Part shown: positions 1 to 4,878 of the stretch, one piece after another
Layout: each line of letters opens with the position of its first letter
Numbering within the stretch: position 1 is the stretch's first letter
Assembly: GCA_030453055.1 (NCBI GenBank)
Contig: JAKDLC010000079.1
Span: 1-8,171, forward strand
Length of the DNA stretch: 8,171 bases
Reading direction: 5' to 3'
Origin: Nitrosospira sp.
GTDB lineage: Bacteria; Pseudomonadota; Gammaproteobacteria; Burkholderiales; Nitrosomonadaceae
The notes under the pieces: generated by a model
Told to the model about the DNA's origin: nothing
The model's input: only the letters and a program-made list of their open reading frames with translations
Databases searched by the model: none
Translations under genes and position numbers: made by a program

Positions 1-53
1 CCGACTTAACTCTGCAAGTAACCTGGATTAACCCACTGCATAAATATACCGAT

Positions 54-74
54 CAATATTGGTAGTCTGATTCC
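54..74. repeat. Dispersed repeat copy beginning with CAATATTG
   Basis: This stretch starts with the palindrome CAATATTG (54-61) and continues into a GTCTGA-containing tail. It matches 2841-2861 with only a few differences: counting to 24 bases I see 21 identities. The same octamer recurs at 2861, 2878 and 4200, the last at the end of the truncated IS3-family element. It could be a remnant of an IS end or a dispersed intergenic repeat; the sequence alone does not decide. Confidence 0.5.
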
Positions 75-117
75 GATACCGCTCATCCCCGCGGGAGGTC
101 ATGTGATACAGCGCACC

Positions 118-140
118 GGCAAACTTGATTCGCAAGTGCC
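118..140. repeat. Imperfect inverted repeat upstream of the antitoxin gene
   Basis: A dyad with arms ACTTG (123-127) and CAAGT (133-137) around a 5-base loop, extended by GGC (118-120) and GCC (138-140) with a two-base bulge. It ends directly before a TTGACA hexamer (141-146). It could be a regulatory dyad or a weak hairpin terminator of an upstream gene, but no T tract follows, so termination is not supported. Confidence 0.35.
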
Positions 141-169
141 TTGACATGTTGAGAGGCTATCAGCCTATA
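141..169 (+). promoter_or_regulatory. Possible sigma70-type promoter for the Xre-RES operon
   Basis: TTGACA (141-146) is a perfect -35 hexamer. The region 17-19 bases further on holds CTATAG/TATAGC (165-171), a poor to moderate -10. A perfect dyad AGGCT-ATC-AGCCT (154-166) lies in the spacer, where a repressor could sit. The leader to the start codon at 265 would be about 90 bases. A second -10-like TACAAT at 235-240 is closer to the gene but lacks a good -35. Confidence 0.35.
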
Positions 170-218
170 GCAAATAACAAGACCTGACCCTGGGCTCTTC
201 CTCCTTGCAGGTTTATTT

Positions 219-251
219 GGCAATTTGCCTGAGATACAATGGCATCTTGCC
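219..251 (+). promoter_or_regulatory. Paired dyad operator candidate in front of the Xre-type antitoxin
   Basis: Two 11-base dyads of the form GGCA-N3-TGCC occur at 219-229 (GGCAATTTGCC) and 241-251 (GGCATCTTGCC), centre to centre 22 bases, or about two helical turns. They flank a -10-like TACAAT (235-240) and end at the ribosome binding site. Xre/MbcA-type antitoxins commonly repress their own operon, so these are plausible operator half-units. This is inference from symmetry and position only. Confidence 0.4.
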
Positions 252-264
252 GAGAGAGGTAAAC

Positions 265-825
265 ATGATTCGCGAAAAACTAACCGTTAAACCGTCAAAA
301 GCAGAAGCCGCCACAGGAACATTCGTTGAACAACCTGCTGCGAGGACAGAGGCATCCGAAACCGAAACTGCGTCTGTTGTAAAAGTAATAACCCGCGAAC
401 AACGGCTTCGTCAAGAACGCGCCATGTTTTCTGCGCTCCTCGACCAGAGTACTCCTCCTACCGAGATGAACGTTGTCAAACTGGTTCGCGAGCGCTTGCC
501 TGTCCGGGTGGTTGATCTTTTTTTTGCCGAAGGGATCACCCAGCAAGAAGTGAACAAGCTGGTCACGCCGCGAAGAACTCTGACTCACCGCCGCGCCAAA
601 GCAGAGCGCCTGACTATCGATGAATCTGATCGTGTAGTGCGCCTGGCTCGTGTCATTGCACAGTCCGAGTCGGTGTTTGACGATAAAGATAAGGCCATGC
701 GCTGGTTGCGCCGCCCAATGAAACGATTCGAAGGGCGGACACCTATCGAAATGCTGGATACGGATGTAGGCAGCAGGCTGGTTGAAGAAGCGCTCGTACA
801 GATCGACGAAGGTTATTTCGTGTGA
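265..825 (+). CDS. Xre/MbcA/ParS-type antitoxin of a RES toxin-antitoxin pair
   Basis: This encodes a 186-residue antitoxin that should bind and neutralise the RES toxin encoded by the next gene, and probably represses the operon. I chose the ATG at 265 because a purine-rich GAGAGAGG lies about 4 bases before it; an upstream in-frame start at 205 lacks such a site. The first ~50 residues are low-complexity and probably disordered. Residues ~65-115 look like the Xre-like helical DNA-binding part, including a TPRRTLTHRR stretch. The C-terminal ~60 residues carry the DUF2384 (MbcA/ParS/Xre toxin-binding) signature: A-x-x-WL, then GRTPIEMLDTDVG, then VEEAL and a final IDEGYFV. The stop overlaps the GTG of the toxin gene by 4 bases, so translation is probably coupled. 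Family membership is confident; operator binding is inferred. Confidence 0.88.
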   Translation: MIREKLTVKPSKAEAATGTFVEQPAARTEASETETASVVKVITREQRLRQERAMFSALLDQSTPPTEMNVVKLVRERLPVRVVDLFFAEGITQQEVNKLVTPRRTLTHRRAKAERLTIDESDRVVRLARVIAQSESVFDDKDKAMRWLRRPMKRFEGRTPIEMLDTDVGSRLVEEALVQIDEGYFV

Positions 826-1271
826 TTGTTTGGCGAATCAGCAACTACATTGACCTATCTGGTCAGGGTGGTCTGCGGGCATCAGCGCGCTGGCACAACG
901 CTGGCGCGCCCATTGTTTATACTGCCGACTCTCCTGCCTCTGCCCTTGTAGAGATGCTGGTTCATCTTGAGTTCAACGATCTTGACCATATGCCGGACTC
1001 ATACCAGTTGCTGATGATTGATGTGCCGGATGGAATTTCCATCCTTATGCTTGATGAAAACAATCTTAACCCGAATTGGCGAACACTCGAAGAAGTGACC
1101 AGGGCAGCAGGAGACACATGGCTGATGGAGTTGAACTCGGCTCTTTTATCCGTGCCTAGCGCGATTATTCCCCACACGCGCAGCTACCTGATCAACCCTG
1201 CCCATCCCGATACCGGGCAAATCACGATACTTTCGCACGGACGTTATCCATTCGATTCAAGATTGTTTTAA
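822..1271 (+). CDS. RES-domain toxin (NAD+-degrading family)
   Basis: A 149-residue RES-domain protein. Characterised family members (MbcT, ParT, Xre-RES toxins) attack NAD+ or transfer ADP-ribose and arrest growth when not bound by their antitoxin. Visible family features are WRIS at 4-7, the ARW segment with R23, VYTADS with Y33, A-L-V-E with E44, VPSAII with S113, and LINPAHP with N125; these match the conserved R, Y, E, S and N positions of the family. The start is GTG inside the antitoxin stop (GTGA overlap), the usual antitoxin-first arrangement. The length is typical and no frameshift is seen, so the toxin is probably functional. Whether it acts as NAD+ phosphorylase, hydrolase or ADP-ribosyltransferase cannot be read from sequence. 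Confidence 0.9.
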   Translation: MIVWRISNYIDLSGQGGLRASARWHNAGAPIVYTADSPASALVEMLVHLEFNDLDHMPDSYQLLMIDVPDGISILMLDENNLNPNWRTLEEVTRAAGDTWLMELNSALLSVPSAIIPHTRSYLINPAHPDTGQITILSHGRYPFDSRLF

Positions 1272-1369
1272 TGACTATGCCATACTCAAAACACGCTCGC
1301 GCTCATGCTTATGGAAAAAATGGGTACGGCTGGCTTAACAGCGAAGGCAAGCGGCTGGTTCTCGCTTAA
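1271..1369 (+). CDS. Possible 32-residue ORF overlapping the RES toxin stop
   Basis: An ATG at 1271-1273 overlaps the RES stop codon (TAATG) and opens a 32-codon frame ending at 1369. Its sequence is rich in H, G, Y and K, with a YGKNGYGWLNSEGKRL core. I recognise no family. The stop/start overlap would allow reinitiation by ribosomes finishing the toxin, which is the only positive argument. There is no independent ribosome binding site, and a chance frame or a gene remnant is at least as likely. Confidence 0.15.
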   Translation: MTMPYSKHARAHAYGKNGYGWLNSEGKRLVLA

Positions 1370-1568
1370 CGCTTTGTACCCTAAAAGAATTTAAGTCGCC
1401 TATTTGTTCTTGTGATTGGGTTTACGACGTTTGGCATCAATCAGGCATCTTATCGCCCGTTTTTATCGCTGTTGACAATAAAAGGTATCGCGGGAGAAGG
1501 CCATTACCTCGCAGGCATGTGATACGCATTGAGAAACAAGCATAACAATAAGATGAGGACCGAACCCA
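1370..1568. other. Gap between RES toxin and HTH-HEPN gene
   Basis: I see no gene here. A TTGACA hexamer occurs at 1472-1477, but there is no acceptable -10 hexamer 16-19 bases downstream, so I do not call a promoter. AGATGAGGAC (1551-1560) supplies a ribosome binding site for the gene starting at 1569. No strong terminator follows the RES gene. The rest shows no clear repeat or coding signal. Confidence 0.4.
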
Positions 1569-2357
1569 GTGAACCGAACGGTATCCCAAACGGCCCGCAT
1601 CCTCGGTGTAGATGTTCAGCAGGTGAAGACCTGGGCATGGCTTTTCAGGGACCGACTCAGCAATCAGGCTAATCCCGAAAAGGGCTGTCCACGCGCGTTT
1701 ACGGACTCAGACATTCTCGCCCTGATGCACGTAGCTATGTACTGGGAGCAGCATCCGGACATGGAAGCAATCCAAGCCGGATTGAACTGTGACGACCACT
1801 GCGAGAATCCCGTTTACCGCGAAATCCTCTACTCCCACACACCGCTCTTACAGGAGCCACCGGAGGACCTCGACGAGACGTGGAGACACGGCATTTTTCT
1901 GAATGGGGGTGGAGTGGAGCAATATCTGGAGCTTGCGCGCAGCTATAGGCAAAGCGCAGAGACGCTTCTCGATTCAGCACTCGAGAGTAGCGAGCCGCGC
2001 GATTGGGGCTATCCGGTCCTGTTCGCCTATCGGCATACTCTGGAGCTGTATCTGAAGATCATCGGGGAAATTCAGGAACCAATACATTCATTGGAGGATT
2101 GTGTTCGTGCCGTGGAAAAGCGCCACAGCCAGAAAATAGGCTCGCCTATACGGGCGTGGATAACCGAGCTTGATAAGCTCGACCCCTATGGAACCGCGTT
2201 TCGTTACGCCGACGATCAGGCCGGCACGTTGAGGTATGCGGAGTACTGGGTTGACTTTGTACAACTCAAATTCGCGTTTAGCCTCATTTTTGAAATGCTC
2301 GACAACGCTATTCTTCGAACGGGGCTGATGGGAAAACCACCCAGGAAAAGAGAATGA
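1569..2357 (+). CDS. MerR-like HTH plus HEPN-like helical domain protein, function unknown
   Basis: A 262-residue protein of unknown function. The GTG start at 1569 follows a GATGAGGA ribosome binding site by about 10 bases. Residues 3-30 (VSQTARILGVDVQQVKTWAW) read like the recognition helices of a MerR-type winged HTH, followed by FTDSDILAL (44-52), the usual second half of that fold. Residues ~117-255 are helical. They carry GYPVLFAYRHTLELYLK (147-163), IHSLED (172-177) and ELDKLDPYGTAFRY (200-213), a pattern shared with a widespread family of HEPN-like hypothetical proteins. The catalytic HEPN RNase motif R-x4-6-H is not in its usual place, so a non-catalytic binding role is possible. It could be a regulator with a helical sensor domain, or part of a defence or toxin-antitoxin module. 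It converges on the vapC remnant. Confidence 0.75.
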   Translation: MNRTVSQTARILGVDVQQVKTWAWLFRDRLSNQANPEKGCPRAFTDSDILALMHVAMYWEQHPDMEAIQAGLNCDDHCENPVYREILYSHTPLLQEPPEDLDETWRHGIFLNGGGVEQYLELARSYRQSAETLLDSALESSEPRDWGYPVLFAYRHTLELYLKIIGEIQEPIHSLEDCVRAVEKRHSQKIGSPIRAWITELDKLDPYGTAFRYADDQAGTLRYAEYWVDFVQLKFAFSLIFEMLDNAILRTGLMGKPPRKRE

Positions 2358-2364
2358 TTCTGAC

Positions 2365-2383
2365 CCGTTAACCGGATTAACGG
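2365..2383. repeat. Perfect inverted repeat at the vapC truncation point
   Basis: CCGTTAA (2365-2371), a 5-base centre CCGGA, and TTAACGG (2377-2383) form a perfect 7-base-pair dyad. It sits between the stop of the convergent HTH-HEPN gene and the point where similarity to VapC ends. It could form a short hairpin, but no T tract follows on either strand, so I treat it as a junction scar or recombination site rather than a proven terminator. Confidence 0.5.
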
Positions 2384-2492
2384 CCAATCGATGAATTTTC
2401 GATTCGGCACGCAATTGACTGATCGACCAGTCGGCCCATTCCGGATCGTCTTCCAGAACGTCGACCAGCACGTTTGTATCGACCAACAGCAT
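2372..2492 (-). pseudogene. vapC: Truncated VapC-type PIN-domain toxin
   Basis: Only the N-terminal ~40 residues of a PIN-domain ribonuclease remain. MLLVDTNVLVDVLEDDPEWADWS includes D5, the first metal-binding acid of the PIN active site, and similarity runs to LAVNPV. In intact VapC proteins the next residues contain the second conserved acid (typically an NPV-x-x-x-E context); here the frame passes into unrelated sequence antisense to the neighbouring HTH-HEPN gene and only stops at 2088. The remaining active-site acids are therefore lost and the protein should be inactive. The ATG at 2490-2492 lies 7 bases after the vapB stop, the usual vapBC spacing. The loss coincides with the inverted repeat at 2365-2383, suggesting recombination or replacement of the 3' part. 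Confidence 0.8.
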
Positions 2493-2499
2493 CAGCGCT

Positions 2500-2733
2500 T
2501 CACCCGCGCAGCAGGGCCATCAGATCGTCAGTACGCCATTTTACGTCGGCCTTGCCACGTGCCGCGTCAAAACAGTCAGGCTTACCGCTTGGACGGGCTC
2601 CGACCTTGTGAATCACGACATCGCCATCGCTATTGACGGCAAAATCTACCGTACAACCGGGTACCAGATTCAGGGCGTCGCGAATCTGCTTGGGGATGGT
2701 GACCTGACCTTTACTGGTAAGCGTAGTCGACAT
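2500..2733 (-). CDS. vapB: AbrB/VapB-type swapped-hairpin antitoxin
   Basis: A 77-residue antitoxin with an N-terminal AbrB/SpoVT DNA-binding domain: TTLTSKGQVTIPKQIRDALNLVPGCTVDF (3-31) followed by a GDVVIHK strand. The C-terminal ~30 residues, ending WRTDDLMALLRG, would be the toxin-binding tail. The ATG at 2731-2733 has a strong AAGGAG site (2739-2744) 5 bases upstream. It precedes the truncated vapC, so it is now an orphan antitoxin that may still bind its operator or counter a related VapC elsewhere in the genome. The gene itself looks complete; the module is not. Confidence 0.88.
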   Translation of the reverse strand: MSTTLTSKGQVTIPKQIRDALNLVPGCTVDFAVNSDGDVVIHKVGARPSGKPDCFDAARGKADVKWRTDDLMALLRG

Positions 2734-2785
2734 GGAAGCTCCTTTATATTACATAAATGTTTATTGAAATACATACCCTGGAAGA

Positions 2786-2802
2786 ATACACGCAATGCGT
2801 AT
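2786..2802 (-). promoter_or_regulatory. Possible vapBC operator dyad
   Basis: In the AT-rich leader of vapB, + strand ATACACGCAATGCGTAT is an imperfect dyad (ATAC..GCA / TGC..GTAT with a two-base insert). A TGTCAA (2812-2817) just beyond reads TTGACA on the minus strand, but I find no convincing -10 at the right distance. AbrB-type antitoxins bind AT-rich dyads at this location, so an operator is plausible but unproven. Confidence 0.28.
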
Positions 2803-2840
2803 CGAATATTCTGTCAAGTCGACTTGCTTTCCTGGCATTG

Positions 2841-2889
2841 CAATATTGGTGGTCTGACTCCAATATTGATCTGACCCCAATATTGATCG
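2841..2889. repeat. Short tandem array of CAATATTG units
   Basis: Three copies of the palindromic octamer CAATATTG start at 2841, 2861 and 2878. The first two are followed by related tails containing GTCTGACTC and ATCTGACCC, so the units are 20 and 17 bases long. The first unit matches the copy at 54-74. The element lies between the vapBC leader and the end of higA. It resembles the dispersed intergenic or IS-end sequences common in proteobacteria; I see no transposase attached here. Confidence 0.6.
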
Positions 2890-2969
2890 AAAATGCCGAT
2901 GACGGTGGCGAGGAATACGGCAGATGACATGCCGGAGGCGGCGCTGACATTTCGCGTGATAGTAAACGG
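2890..2969. other. Short gap downstream of the higBA-type antitoxin
   Basis: About 80 bases between the CAATATTG array and the antitoxin stop. It is more GC-rich than the vapBC leader and shows no ribosome binding site, convincing reading frame or terminator hairpin. It may be the scar of an older insertion. Confidence 0.3.
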
Positions 2970-3263
2970 TTACACCAGCTCAAGACGTACTTTGCGGCCA
3001 ATGGCGGCGGCGGCGCGGCTCAGCGTGTCGAGACTCACCCCGGCATTTTCAGGATCGAGCACGCGGTCAAGCTGGAAGCGGGAAGTATTCATGCGCCGCG
3101 CCATCTCGGTTTTAGTGATGGATTGCGCCTTCATGACCTCCCCAAGTTGCCACGCGATCACTTCCTTGATCGCTTTGGCTGTTACCTCTTCGAAGATGCC
3201 TTCTTCTTTCAGCCACTCATCGACACTCGAACCACGATGCGGGTTCCTGGATTTCTTGCTCAT
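2970..3263 (-). CDS. higA: HigA-like Xre-family antitoxin
   Basis: A 97-residue HTH antitoxin. Residues ~40-88 contain a Xre/Cro-type helix-turn-helix (MKAQSITKTEMARRMNTSRFQLDRVLDP), followed by VSLDTLSRAAAAIGRKVRLELV, the common C-terminal end of this group. It should neutralise the RelE/HigB-like toxin encoded just upstream and repress the operon. Its ATG (3261-3263) overlaps the toxin stop as ATGA, and AAGGAG (3272-3277), within the toxin's last codons, gives a well-placed ribosome binding site 8 bases before it. The charged N-terminal ~35 residues (SKKSRNPHRGSS, then DEWLKEEGIFEE) probably contact the toxin. The gene appears complete. Confidence 0.88.
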   Translation of the reverse strand: MSKKSRNPHRGSSVDEWLKEEGIFEEVTAKAIKEVIAWQLGEVMKAQSITKTEMARRMNTSRFQLDRVLDPENAGVSLDTLSRAAAAIGRKVRLELV

Positions 3264-3601
3264 GATTTAATCTCCTTCATGCGTTTGTACGCCAGGCTCA
3301 GATCGACAGCGGGCGTTTTCTGGGTCTTCTTGATAAAGCCATGCAACACAAACAATTCACCCGCTTCAGCGCAGAAAATAAGCCGTGCGATGCGCCGGCT
3401 GGGAAGGGTTGACCGAACTTCCCATAGACCATCAGACAACGCCCGGCAAAGGGGCATTCCAATAGGCCAGCGAAACTCGACACGGGCAAGGTCCTGGCCA
3501 ATTGCATATCGATCATCAACGGGCAGCGACCGCAACCATTCCAGCACCGGGCTGGTACCGGATTGCGTATGATAAAAGCGCGCGGTGATTTTCTTCTGCA
3601 T
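3260..3601 (-). CDS. higB: RelE/HigB-superfamily toxin (phage Gp49-like type)
   Basis: A 113-residue toxin of the phage-derived Gp49-like/HigB group in the RelE-ParE superfamily; members with known activity cleave mRNA at the ribosome. Seen: SPVLEWLRSLP (17-27) in the first helix, then GLWEVRSTLPSRRIARLIFC and LFVLHGFIKKTQKTP, the hallmark of this group with the basic residues expected to contact RNA, and a C-terminal helix ending AYKRMKEIKS. The ATG (3599-3601) has a GGGAAGG site about 6 bases upstream. Gene order is toxin first, as in higBA loci, with a 4-base overlap to the antitoxin. Length is normal and I see no disruption, so the pair is probably active. The gene symbol is by family and order, not by proven orthology. 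Confidence 0.88.
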   Translation of the reverse strand: MQKKITARFYHTQSGTSPVLEWLRSLPVDDRYAIGQDLARVEFRWPIGMPLCRALSDGLWEVRSTLPSRRIARLIFCAEAGELFVLHGFIKKTQKTPAVDLSLAYKRMKEIKS

Positions 3602-3621
3602 CCGATACCTTCCCTAAACGG

Positions 3622-3641
3622 ATTGTACTAGAAACAGTACA
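3622..3641 (-). promoter_or_regulatory. Operator dyad and possible -10 for the higBA-type operon
   Basis: TGTACT (3624-3629), a 6-base spacer and AGTACA (3636-3641) form a perfect inverted repeat about 25 bases upstream of the toxin start. On the minus strand, TACAAT (+ strand 3622-3627) overlaps one arm and is a good -10 hexamer; no clear -35 is visible at 16-18 bases. Binding of the Xre-type antitoxin to this dyad would block the promoter. This fits autoregulation but is inferred from symmetry and position. Confidence 0.5.
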
Positions 3642-3660
3642 GCTCCAGCAGCTTTTTTAA

Positions 3661-4191
3661 GTGGTGGCCGTGGTCGGCTGGTACTCGCGCAAAGTGCTGG
3701 TATGGCGGTTATCGAATATGCTGGATAGCAAGTTCTGTGTGGACTGCCTGGAGCAAGCGTTACGGGCCTACGGCGTCCCGGAGATATTCAACACCGATCA
3801 GGGCTGCCAATTCACCTCGGAGGCGTTTACGGGTGTGCTCAAGGCGCACGGCATTGCCATCAGCATGGATGGACGTGGGCGAGCGCTGGATAATATCTTC
3901 GTAGAACGGCTCTGGCGCAGCGTCAAGCATGAAGACGTGTATCTGAAAGGATACGCCATCCTGCCGGAATTGCTGCTGGGGCTGACGCAATACTTTGTGT
4001 TTTACAACATGGAAAGACCGCACCAATCGCTGGACTACCGCACACCGGATGTGGTCTATCGGACAGCGGACGGTGGCGGAGCAAGCATTGTGGATAAATT
4101 CAGTGAGAGAAAGAAGCTCGCTCAGGAACAAAATACAGAAACAAAACCGGGGCAGCGCCGTGCCGCTGCGTGTGAAAGGTTACCCTCTTAA
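3661..4191 (+). pseudogene. IS3-family transposase OrfB, N-terminally truncated
   Basis: This encodes the C-terminal ~176 residues of an IS3-family transposase (rve integrase core). Seen: VAVVGWYSRKVLVWRLSN, FNTDQGCQFTSEAFT with the second catalytic aspartate, GRGRALDNIFVERLWRSVKHE with the catalytic glutamate (35 residues between D and E, as in DD35E), and FYNMERPHQSLDYRTP near the end. The first catalytic aspartate and the N-terminal HTH part are missing, so it cannot be an active transposase alone. In related proteins the segment here reading AVVGW usually reads AVIDW, a further difference. The GTG at 3661 is only the first codon after the stop, not a likely real start. Confidence 0.88.
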
Positions 4192-4232
4192 ACTTCACCC
4201 AATATTGTCTTGACAGAGGGGTCCACTTTAGG
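3661..4232 (+). mobile_element. Truncated IS3-family insertion sequence (3' part)
   Basis: Only the downstream part of an IS3-type element remains. The transposase frame begins abruptly right after an in-frame TAA at 3658-3660, with no orfA and no left end. After the transposase stop, TGTCTTGACA (4206-4215) and GGGGTCCACTTTA (4219-4231) look like the terminal repeat region of such elements. The right boundary near 4232 is placed where the neighbouring minus-strand gene resumes a recognisable protein pattern; it could be off by several bases. The left boundary is within a few bases of 3660. Confidence 0.7.
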
Positions 4233-4454
4233 CTGCGCAGCATGACCCACGAGATAGAAGGTTACGACTGAATAGTTGAACCTGGTTGGTGCCGTGTGGT
4301 AAAGCACGGTAGCTGCCTCCAAGTACTCGGTGGATAGCGAAAACAGTGTGGCTTCATCTTGGAACTCGGGCGACTGGATGGCGAACTCGATTAAGGACAT
4401 AACATTAGGTTCAGACGCACAAAATACCGTAAGTGTTTGTATCAACTGGGACAC
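4188..4454 (-). pseudogene. HEPN-like protein fragment truncated by the IS remnant
   Basis: The frame gives 88 residues from a GTG at 4454, or 70 from an in-frame ATG at 4398-4400. The native part resembles the first half of an uncharacterised HEPN-like family: EFAIQSPEFQDEATLFSLSTEYLEAATVLYH, then FNYSVVTFYLVGHAA, where family members usually continue with an E-L-x-x-K helix. Instead, from about 4232 down, the frame reads through the IS3 right-end region (PKVDPSVKTILGEV) and stops. The second half of the gene is not found on the other side of the IS, so an associated deletion is likely. The GTG is 9 bases after the lipoprotein stop, placing the gene in the oxidase operon. Neither start has a good ribosome binding site. 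Confidence 0.55.
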
Positions 4455-4463
4455 TGGTTGAAA

Positions 4464-4877
4464 TTATCGATATCGGTACTCACCGGTCTTAAAGTGGAGA
4501 CAGCCTGAGGTAAATACGGAGCTAACTATGCCAGCACTACTAACTTGCGCACTGATTTCACATAAACCTGAAACATGATTTCCACCAGCGCAATGTGTGT
4601 GACCCTGGTCATTCTTCCAGCAAGATACATTTGTGGTGTAACTCGTGTCTTGGCTCCAAACGTAAAGAGCTGTGCCGTCTGGAAGATTTATAATACGCGA
4701 AGGGGGCCGCTTTTCCATGGCAATGACTTCAGAAACTGTCTTTCCCACCCACAGCTGCGACAGGTCTTGACTAAATTTCTCATCGGAGATGATCGCGCAT
4801 CCCGACAACCCTGCTGAGAAAAGAACCACCGCATGAATACGTAGCCAGGCCCCTAGAGTTTTAATTGTAATATCCAT
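4464..4877 (-). CDS. Small lipoprotein, BamE/SmpA-like fold suspected
   Basis: A 137-residue lipoprotein. I chose the ATG at 4875-4877 because it lies one base after the oxidase stop (TGA-A-ATG) and gives a proper signal peptide; an upstream frame to 4922 would overlap the oxidase. Residues ~10-27 are hydrophobic and end in the lipobox LSGC, with C27 as the acylated cysteine. The mature part has WVGKTVSEVIAMEKRPPSRIINLPDGTALYVWSQ, which follows the G-x-T-x-x-E-V ... P ... DG ... Y-x-W pattern of small BamE/OmlA-like lipoproteins. Four further cysteines (SCW, THC, GLC, SGC) could form two disulfides in the periplasm. Its role beside a flavin oxidase is unknown. The assignment as lipoprotein is firm; the BamE-like fold is a guess. 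Confidence 0.8.
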   Translation of the reverse strand: MDITIKTLGAWLRIHAVVLFSAGLSGCAIISDEKFSQDLSQLWVGKTVSEVIAMEKRPPSRIINLPDGTALYVWSQDTSYTTNVSCWKNDQGHTHCAGGNHVSGLCEISAQVSSAGIVSSVFTSGCLHFKTGEYRYR

Positions 4878-4878
4878 T

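Noticed and set aside
1472..1477. TTGACA hexamer upstream of the HTH-HEPN gene as a promoter
   Set aside because: No acceptable -10 hexamer at 16-19 bases downstream.
2106..2126. R-A-V-E-K-R-H in the HTH-HEPN protein (residues 180-186) as the HEPN RNase R-x4-6-H motif
   Set aside because: The spacing fits, but it lies between the predicted core helices rather than in the usual C-terminal helix, so I regard it as coincidental.
2088..2371. C-terminal extension of the vapC frame
   Set aside because: The residues past the NPV motif are simply the antisense reading of the HTH-HEPN gene and lack the remaining PIN-domain acids. The overall 134-codon length resembles an intact VapC only by chance.
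2365..2383. Inverted repeat as a rho-independent terminator for the HTH-HEPN gene
   Set aside because: The stem is short and AT-rich, and no T tract follows on either strand.
2841..2889. Tandem repeats as a CRISPR array
   Set aside because: Units are only 17-20 bases with related sequence throughout and no unique spacers; no cas genes are nearby.
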